In this document: positions 56,839 to 64,000 of the stretch, one piece after another
Position numbering within the stretch: the first letter of the stretch is position 1
Layout of the letters: each line of letters opens with the position of its first letter
From: Catonia carolina
Taxonomy: Eukaryota > Arthropoda > Insecta > Hemiptera > Achilidae
Assembly: GCA_035578175.1 (NCBI GenBank)
Contig: JAQMRL010000001.1
Span: forward strand, 60,225,553 to 60,289,552
Direction: 5' to 3'
Length of the DNA: 64,000 nucleotides
Notes under the pieces: generated by a model
What the model saw: only the letters and a program-made list of their open reading frames with translations
Told to the model about the DNA's origin: nothing
Database searches by the model: none
Translations under genes and position numbers: made by a program

Positions 56839-59625
56839 CAAAACATTATTTCTCAGTTATTAGCATGGTTACTTTACTAGTATAGTAACTGTTGTAATTA
56901 GTAATAACAAATATTACTACAGGATACAAGAAATATATAATAATCAAACAGGGTTCAGTAAGTTTTAAATTCAAGCACTCACACACAGGATTTTTAATAA
57001 AACTTTTGGTTTGCCAATGATAGTTTTATAGTTGTAAACAGTTAAGTACTGCTGCATGAAATAGAGAAATACAATACCAACTTTTAGGTTTTAGCACTAA
57101 TTTATAGTGTGAAATTCTTTCTTCTAATGGTGATAATATTGTGAATTTCTGATAGTCATATGTATGAAATTTAAATACATCCTGAGATGTAAGGTGTTCT
57201 TGAATGTGTTATTTTATTTAGGCTACACATTTTTCCTATCAATTTGACTATCATTTAGCAAACATTTTGTTACTCCTTCAGAAATAACTTTTATTGTTCA
57301 TTTGAATGCAAAACCTGATTCCATGTTTTGTAATAAAGACAGCTACAGCTGATATTTTATTATTCAGTGGTGCATTTTTGTTCTATTGAATCTTTGATCT
57401 ATTTCTTCCATCTGAATGTTAATGCTTGTTTTCCGAGGAACTGTATTTTTCAATTTCAGATACAAATCTCAGTTACTATTTCAGTTTTTTGGTTCAAAAT
57501 TATGAAACCGATAGTAGGTAGACAGTAATGCAGTGTTGCCGTATTCGGCAGAGTGGGAACAAACTTTTATCTTTTATTATCTAATCATAAAAGTTAGAAA
57601 TTTAATTTTGTTCTTGCTTCAGGATTGTAAGCCAAATTTTGAAAAAAAAATCATACACATTTGACTATTGGAAATTCATAATCATAAACATTTTAGGGCA
57701 TAATCCTATATTATAATCTTAACTTTTATCATATCATTTTTTGAATGTGTTGAATAGGAATAAAACTTAATGGCTCTTTTCAGTTCGGCAAGTGAACTTA
57801 AATAAAAAAATTCTTTAAAATATTATTAAGTACAAAATATAAAAAGGGCATGTAAAAAGATAGAAACAATGTGAAGTATTGATTTTAAAAAAAATCATGA
57901 AGTAATCTCAGATAATTTCAAATATGAGTACTTAAAATTAGCATTGCAGGGTATAGGGTGCATCAGTCACCTTAAAAACAATTTTCAAATTAATTATCTC
58001 TGTTAGGAATTAGGCTTACCCAAATATGTTTGTAATTCCATTTCTTTAAACTGTACTAATAAAATGTTATTATACACAGATTACATTATTTAAATACATG
58101 TAGATGCCATATTAAAAAAATTTATGTACTTATTGCTTATCATAAAAAATTTCCGTATTTACAAAAAAATTCTGCACTCATCTACGTAATACCTAGTTAT
58201 TCTAGACTCATAAGTTGGGATTACACTGGTCAGGTACTTCTGAATAGAATGCATAGAAAACAAAAAAATTTTGATTGCCCATGTCAGTTGTTCAATATGT
58301 CCAAAATTAAAGGCTAATGCTGGAAAAATACGGAAAACACCGCAATTTTTCAAACTGGAAATCAGTGAAGAAAAGTGTAATTTTAAAAAATAGAATAAAT
58401 TGTTAAACAAAAATTTTCTACAGCTTATTTTCATGATTGCTTCAGTTGAAAAAACAATGGCGAGTAAGTTCACGTACACATAACTTACAAAAAAACTTAA
58501 CACTACAAAATAATAATACTTAAAACTAGTAAATAAATAAGTTATAATACTTGGTAATATAGTAAACTTTTTTTTGTTATTGTTTTAACAGTAGTACATT
58601 GACAATATTGTAAACATCAGCACATATCTCAAGCTCTTTTTACCTGAAACGTAGCTGAAACAAATTAAAATATTTTGTAATGAAAATTATTATTCCTTAT
58701 AAAAAACTCAGTAGAAATATTTCTTTTTAGTTAAAATAATATCTGTAAGTTTAGAACAGAAGTCCCGCGTTATAGAAATAAACTGAGAGCTGGCCGACAA
58801 CAGGTGTCCTGTAAAGAAATTTTTCAAAAATAAAAATCCAATTGAACTCATTTTAATTTGAGTTAAAAACTCAACAATAAATTTATTAAACTGGAAAGTA
58901 GTAGAAATATTTAAAAATATGTATTATATAAAAAATAAGAAACAATTCAGTAATTAAATAATATTTTTAATAAAGGAAAAAATTAGTATTAAGCATTAAT
59001 ATTATAAAATTAAACTTCATATGTCCATTTAAGAAAAACACAAGGCTTTGAGAAAACTACAGTAATTAGCTAATTCATCTTCATTAGTACTTAATTTAAT
59101 ATTTATCAGCTATATTGCTATTTAATTTATGAATTATGGTTATAGATTATTCATTGTTGTATCAATGTGGATTAATTGTTTAATTAGTTTTGTAATCACT
59201 TATTTTTGTACAAGGCCTATATATCTTTTGTTACTGTAAACACTCTGTTTATTAAGCATAAATGTTGAATGTTGTATATTACAGTACAAAATAAACAGGA
59301 ACACAAAAACAAATTAAATTTTTACATCAAAACAGGAAATAATTTTGTACATAGGGCCGTCATGTTTCATAATATTAGTTACTTGACATGTCCTATACTT
59401 CCTTTGGAAGTCTCTAGAATGCAACCAACAATAATATTCCAGGTTTAGGGTGCTTGTAAATGAAATTTACACCAAAACATGTTTACATTAGTGCTCACCT
59501 AAGTATAAGCAAAATAGTTTTGAAAACAGAAATGAAATTTTAGTAGCTTTTGTGATAGAATATGGTTTATATTTCAATTTTTATGTCAATGTACCAATAT
59601 TAAATCAAAGACAAGGGAACTAGTT
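56839..59625. other. Downstream region of the minus-strand gene
   Basis: No coding exon was recognised. The stretch next to 59626 should be the 3' UTR of the gene below. The first clear AATAAA (plus strand TTTATT) below the stop is at 59248-59253, about 375 nt after the stop, and is a candidate polyadenylation signal. The 114-codon minus frame at 58159-58503 shows no domain. Confidence 0.4.
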
Positions 59626-59741
59626 CTATGAAATGCAAGGTTGTTGTTGATATCGAAGGCACATTCCTAGGTTGTCATCTGGACTTTCTTGCCTTAAACC
59701 AGGACCAAACTGAATCCTTATGTTGAATGGTCTCACACTAC
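59626..59741 (-). CDS. Terminal exon of an unrecognised cysteine-rich protein
   Basis: The minus strand has a strong acceptor, a pyrimidine-rich tract ending TTCTTTGCAG, at 59742 and above. The exon follows at 59741. With one base carried over from the exon at 60907-60991 it reads SSVRPFNIRIQFGPGLRQ, ESPDDNLGMCLRYQQQPCIS and a stop at 59626-59628. The ORF that continues upstream through the acceptor to a Met at 59829 is intron read-through. Two Cys lie in the last 12 residues. I do not recognise the family. The short Cys-spaced C-terminus suggests a secreted or extracellular protein, which is inference. Confidence 0.7.
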
Positions 59742-60906
59742 CTGCAAAGAATAAAAAAATGTAACTGGTTTCAGAATAAATCACGTATTGCATTTGAATG
59801 GCTCCCACCAGTAACATTCCAAGCGGCAAATTGAATTATTTTCAGGAGACGATAAAAACAAATCCTTACAATAATAATAAAAACAATAAATTAATATTTT
59901 TTTAGATATTTTACTTAGTCATGAAATGAAATGTTATAATGTTACTAAATGTAATAAGAAAATTATTACATCAGGAATTTTAAATTGCAGCAATGTTATA
60001 AATGACAGTCCTGTGCAATGTTTCTACAACTTTAGAAGGTTAAACCGATCTACATCAGCTGGTGACAGACCAAAGCGCGGCAAAGTGGACATCCTTGGAC
60101 GCTTAGAACATCACTGCATGAGGCCTGAAACCAGGGTATTCCACCATTCCTAGTGCTGCCATCTTGAGAGATTTCAACATATAAAATACCCTACAATATT
60201 TCAGGACATCAATTTGAACGTTTCTGCATATAAAATATGATTTTGAAAAATGACTCACTTAGAATGTTACTGGCGGGAGCCAGTCTTTTGATGTATAATA
60301 TTGTTGCATTTTCAAATGCTGTAAAAATTTTGTAATTTAACAATTTATTGATGCTAAAAATGTTAAGATTCATGACAATTTTTGATGAAATATTTGCCAG
60401 TAAGATCTGGTTCAATTTTTTATAGTTTGAATAACACTAATAGGAAAATGAGAAGTCAGTAGGGACACATGATACTATAATAGAAGTCATTGAGATGAAA
60501 TTATTGAGGGGCAGTGGGAAGAAGAGTGGGAAAAATAAGAAGATACAGGCAGAGAAGAAACTTGTAGAGTAGAGAGGATCTAGGATAGATTTCAGCAATG
60601 GATGGACCCAGGATAGAATGCGAGGAATACATGAGAGGGTTAGGATGGAAACGGTATAAGGGTTGAAGAAAGCAAAGGATGTTGGCAATGGACAGAAGGG
60701 GATTTGGAAGATTAAAAATAGTCCAACTCAGCAAAGCAGAAACAATAGAAAAAGAAATAAGTAAACCTGACTACCTTGTGAAATGAACACCTTAAAACAT
60801 CATTAATCTCATAAATTCTCTTATTGCTAGACCAAGGTGCTTCTCATCCATTGAAATATCAGCTAAATAAAGACAATATAATTAATTTTATTTCATTAAT
60901 ACTTAC

Positions 60907-60991
60907 TTTCTATCCTACATGGGTATTCACCTGCGGTGCAAAATGAGTTACCACAATGCAAAAGATCACAAGCATTTGGTCCTCCAGCAGG
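60907..60991 (-). CDS. Internal exon of the same cysteine-rich gene
   Basis: 85 bp between an acceptor (minus strand TTTTGTTTTAG) and a consensus donor GTAAGT (plus strand ACTTAC at 60901-60906). It reads PAGGPNACDLLHCGNSFC and TAGEYPCRIE and ends in phase 1, which matches the terminal exon start exactly (A + GT = Ser). Four Cys in 28 residues (NAC, LHC, SFC, YPC) give a C-x5-C-x4-C-x6-C pattern. That spacing hints at a small disulfide-bonded module, but I cannot name it. It lies in a 1.2-kb gap to the terminal exon. Confidence 0.72.
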
Positions 60992-61466
60992 CTAAAACAA
61001 AAGAAATTAATTTTTTTTTAATATTGGAAATTTTTGTTCCCGATAACTTTATCTTAAAACTTTATATTCTGTAGCCTAATCAGATTCAGCAACTTTGTGT
61101 ACACCCTTCAGAGTATACTGGTACTAACCAAGTTGTGGCCTGTATAAAGTTCTTAGTCAGAATTCAAGTGGTCTTCATATACAAGAAAAATTTGGGTGAG
61201 AAAAGTACTAACAGTTTTTTGGAAATTCGTTGGGAGCTTACAGTTACATATGGAATTTGGGAAACTCATAAATGATACATAACATTTTCAATTAAAAATA
61301 AATTGCCCTCAGATAAAAGAAAATGTCTACTTACTTTAGAAACTTTAATGTATTTTTTCATGATCAGGAAATGGCATGAGATATACTCAATGAATTCCGC
61401 TTCCCATCAACAACTTTTTGTTATATTTTACCATATGGTCAAAAATTATTGTACACATCATGTATA

Positions 61467-61680
61467 AATCAGCTGTTTAACAGCTGATTTTCAGAGATGA
61501 AAGTTCCATCGTTCAAATCCTAGTAAAGGTAGTTGGTACTTTTATACTGATTTTAATAAGAGAAACTGGTTATCAGTGTACTTTGATGATTGGGTTTCAA
61601 TTAACTATACCTCTCAGGAATGGTCAGCCTGAGTTTGTACAAACCTACACATCTCATTTACATTATCGGGTATTTCTTTA
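61467..61680 (+). repeat. SINE-E-like fragment with inverted repeat at its start
   Basis: AATCAGCTGTT (61467-61477), T, AACAGCTGATT (61479-61489) is a perfect inverted repeat. It is followed by a B-box-like GTTCAAATCC and TAAAGGTAGTTGGTAC, then GGGTTTCAATTAACTATACC and CTCAGGAATGGTCAGCCTGA. The order resembles a tRNA-related insect SINE, but there is no second copy in the window. It sits in the intron between exons 60907-60991 and 62115-62227. Confidence 0.45.
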
Positions 61681-62114
61681 AAAATATTCTACGAAAAAAA
61701 GCTATGTCTGTTATTATTGAAGTTACCGCTCATCGACATTCAGAGGATACAGTGTACAAAACAGAAATTTAGTGGATAAGGATGTTATACACATTGGAAA
61801 AGTAATATTGAAATGTTAATTTTAAAGAATTTGTAATTGCAAAACGTAAACTTTCACAAAAGGGTAATGTGTAGCTACTACAAAAATGAAAGTAATCTCG
61901 CTATTTACAGAAACATGGTAGTCTTAGGACATTGATTATATTTTTCTTAAAATTGTTCTTTTGTTACATGGTACAGCACTTACATTTTTTTTTATAACTG
62001 CATCCAGGAGACTCCAAAAGAGAGTACGTCAAGGAAATGTCATCCACTAAGCTCTTCAATTATCTATTAAATGTAATACTTATTTATATGAAAATCTAAA
62101 TGAATGGTACTTAC

Positions 62115-62227
62115 ATTTAAAAACTCCTCAGAGTCACATGGCATTAGTACACGATCATTACATTGTCTTAAGGAGTTAGTAAGTTCTATTGGATCATTAA
62201 ATGGACCAGCCCCAGAACCAACATCAT
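62115..62227 (-). CDS. Upstream exon of the cysteine-rich gene
   Basis: 113 bp on the minus strand, between an acceptor ending TTTAAAG (T-rich tract at 62228-62262) and a donor GTAAGT (plus strand ACTTAC at 62109-62114). It reads DVGSGAGPFNDPIELTNS, LRQCNDRVLMPCDSEEFLN and ends in phase 0, compatible with the next exon. The first two bases complete a codon from an exon beyond this point. Two Cys (RQC, MPC) bring the visible C-terminus to eight. Together the three exons give 103 complete residues plus a stop. More 5' exons must lie to the right, probably beyond the window. Confidence 0.7.
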
Positions 62228-62360
62228 CTTTAAACAAACATAAAAAAATTTACATAAAAAAAGCAAAAGGAAATATTTTAACTATTTCCTTTACTTTGAA
62301 AAATAAATCATAAGTTATTTTAACATTATTATGAAATTTTGTAGCATTCAACGTAATGTA

Positions 62361-63299
62361 TGAGGTAGGGTTAAAAAGTTCCAGTAATGGTTGCGTACAG
62401 TCAAGCATTTGTTTGCTGGAAGGGAAACTTTTGTTTGGGAGGTTAACATTACTACTAGGGAAGGTGCTGTGCTGTTCAGCAGGTAGTTGGAGTTGGTTTC
62501 CTGCATGCGGTGTATGATGTTTTAGAAGTAGTTTTTTTCTTTAGTCAGATTGTAAAATGTCAACATCAGAGCAGCGTGCCAATATCAAATTCTGTGTGTT
62601 GCTGGAGAAATCATCCTCGGAGACTTGTGATACTGATGAAAGTATATCGAAATGATGCAATGAAGAAACCGGCAGTTTATGAGTGGCACAAGTGATTTCT
62701 TAATGGTCACACAACAATTGAAGATGATGTTCAGACTGGGCGGCCTTCCACTTCTACCACAGATGAGAATGTTTCTTTGATTACCACAGCTTGATTCATA
62801 ATGAATTTATTACTGAAGGAAAAACAGTCAACAAAGAATCGTACACAGAGATCTTAAAACAATTACAAGATGCAATTCAACAAAAACGACCTGAAAAATG
62901 GGCACGGAATGATAGATTTTTGTTGCATGATAATGCCCCATCATATCAATCCCTAATGGTGAAACAATACCTTGCAAAGAACAATGTTACTACTCTAGAA
63001 CAACCTCCATATTCTCCCGATTTTACAGCAAAGGCTTTTTACCTGTTTTCACGGCTGAAAATAGCATTGAAGAGACATCGTTTTGGTGATTTGTCAGAGG
63101 TGATGGAAAATACAAAAAGCGGCTGTTAGAACTTTGGAAAAATGACTTTCAGGAGTGCTTCCAACAACTGTATGAATGGTGGAATAAATGTGTAGATGCA
63201 GGAGGAGAGTATTTTGAAGGAAAATAATGAAAAATTTAATAAACATAATTTTAATAAATTTTTATTAACCAATTATAGAAATTTTTTGACCCTACCTTG
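62361..63299 (+). mobile_element. Internally deleted mariner, 939 bp, in an intron
   Basis: Left end TGAGGTAGGGTTAAAAAGTT and right end (reverse complement CAAGGTAGGGTCAAAAAATT) are inverted repeats of at least 20 bp with a few mismatches. TA flanks them at 62359-62360 and 63300-63301. Intact mariners are about 1.3 kb, so roughly 0.35 kb has been lost. It lies about 130 bp upstream of the acceptor of exon 62115-62227 and antisense to that gene. Confidence 0.88.
62557..63227 (+). pseudogene. mariner transposase, deleted and mutated
   Basis: The N-terminus reads MSTSEQRANIKFCVLLEKS, then a frameshift near 62620, then NDAMKKPAVYEWHK with TGA in place of an Arg codon at 62693-62695. It continues FLNGHTTIEDDVQTGRPSTS, the end of the HTH region. 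The next ~100 residues, including the first catalytic Asp, are deleted. A 112-codon frame (62791-63129) follows with LLHDNAPSYQ (second Asp) and QPPYSPDFTAKAFYLF. There the third catalytic Asp position (D34D spacing) is Ala. A final frameshift precedes NDFQECFQQLYEWWNKCVDA. Confidence 0.85.
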
Positions 63300-63301
63300 T
63301 A

Positions 63302-64000
63302 TTTTCCTTCAAATTCTTAAATATTGAAATTCCATTTACATAATAATATGTACCAATATTTTATCTATCAGATATTCAAAAATTTCAATAACTTAACTCT
63401 TTCTCTTGAACCAAGAGCATTGTCTGCTGATTGTTTTGATGAACACCATTGCCAAAAGGACATAAAATTTACTCATATGGTCATTTTTCAGTGAAACAGA
63501 TTGAACAAAAAACTGTAGAAGATAAGCGATCTTGTTGGTTAATGAGACAATGGTTAATGATCAATGGATAATGAGACACACCAATTTAAGTTCACATCTT
63601 GTATACATCTTGAAGAAACAGATAAACAATTGCTTAAACTATATGAATAAGAAATTCTCTTAAACAAACTCAGGTATTAAAAAATTCTTAAACAAAATAC
63701 ACCTAAAAAATATGTTCTATTTCTCAGCATTATATTAAGCATTTGTAAAAATATATTGTACAATGCATTTATTCAATACAAATAATAATTTCATTATTAT
63801 TTATTTAATAATATTAACATTCATTACCATTACAATGATCAGTCATACATTTTAAATAATATTTCTAGACATACAAGTTTAACATTATTGAAAAGCCAAT
63901 ACAGATTTTTTCACTTCTTGGACCATTTTAGCTGATGTTCTGGCATCACAATACAAAGGATGTAATTAGTTGTTTTGTGAAACCCTATCTGAATTCAAAT
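63302..64000. other. Probable intron of the minus-strand gene
   Basis: AT-rich; no exon with both a credible acceptor and donor on the minus strand was found. Confidence 0.35.

Noticed and set aside
59742..59829. Upstream extension of the terminal exon to a Met at 59829
   Set aside because: The frame passes through a strong TTCTTTGCAG acceptor and a pyrimidine tract, so it is intron read-through.
60437..60734. Two overlapping minus-strand frames of 77-83 codons
   Set aside because: They translate a purine-rich plus-strand tract; hydrophobic Phe/Leu/Ser composition, no domain, and they lie in the intron between two exons.

Overview
This is AT-rich animal nuclear DNA, and it looks like an intergenic to intronic part of an insect genome. 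The evidence is what fills it: an intact RTE-clade LINE, Jockey-like LINE remnants, several mariner/Tc1 and pogo-type DNA transposon remnants, tRNA-derived SINEs, long microsatellites and AG/GT-type splice sites. The species cannot be fixed from sequence alone; a repeat-rich genome such as a hemipteran or polyneopteran is plausible.

Layout: 0-2.2 kb holds nested SINEs. 3.6-5.6 kb is a 5'-truncated, broken Jockey-like LINE with a 13-bp target-site duplication (TSD). 6-10 kb holds three SINEs. 10.9-11.4 kb is an RTE-type LINE tail. 13.5-15.2 kb has a pogo-type MITE, a SINE and a mariner relic. 16.9-20.2 kb is a full-length RTE LINE with an uninterrupted 993-codon ORF and a 9-bp TSD. 21-24 kb holds a LINE tail, a second pogo-type element carrying two SINEs, a second tail of the 3.6-kb LINE and two TAA microsatellites. 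25.6-26.7 kb and 47.2-48.6 kb are two copies of an unclassified repeat built around a CA microsatellite. 30.1-30.8 kb is an inverted SINE pair. 32.7-35.5 kb holds LINE tails, one split by a 139-bp hAT-type MITE, and a SINE. 36.4-44.1 kb is a tandem array of four complete units plus one partial unit of about 1.86 kb. 46.5-53.8 kb holds further SINEs, an inverted mariner composite and a 610-bp Tc1/mariner MITE. From about 59.6 kb to the right edge lies the 3' end of a host gene on the minus strand: three phase-compatible exons encoding a cysteine-rich C-terminus, with a deleted mariner in the next intron upstream.

The most unusual object is the tandem array. Each unit contains a diverged full-length copy of a SINE family (called SINE-C here) that is also dispersed in the window with clean TSDs. 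The rest of the unit is about 1.47 kb that includes a promoter-like block: seven CCAAT/ATTGG boxes plus CRE-type TGACGTCA motifs, kept in all four complete units. The array begins and ends inside SINE-C sequence, as expected if unequal exchange between SINE copies created it. Family names A, B, C, D and E are local labels, not database names.
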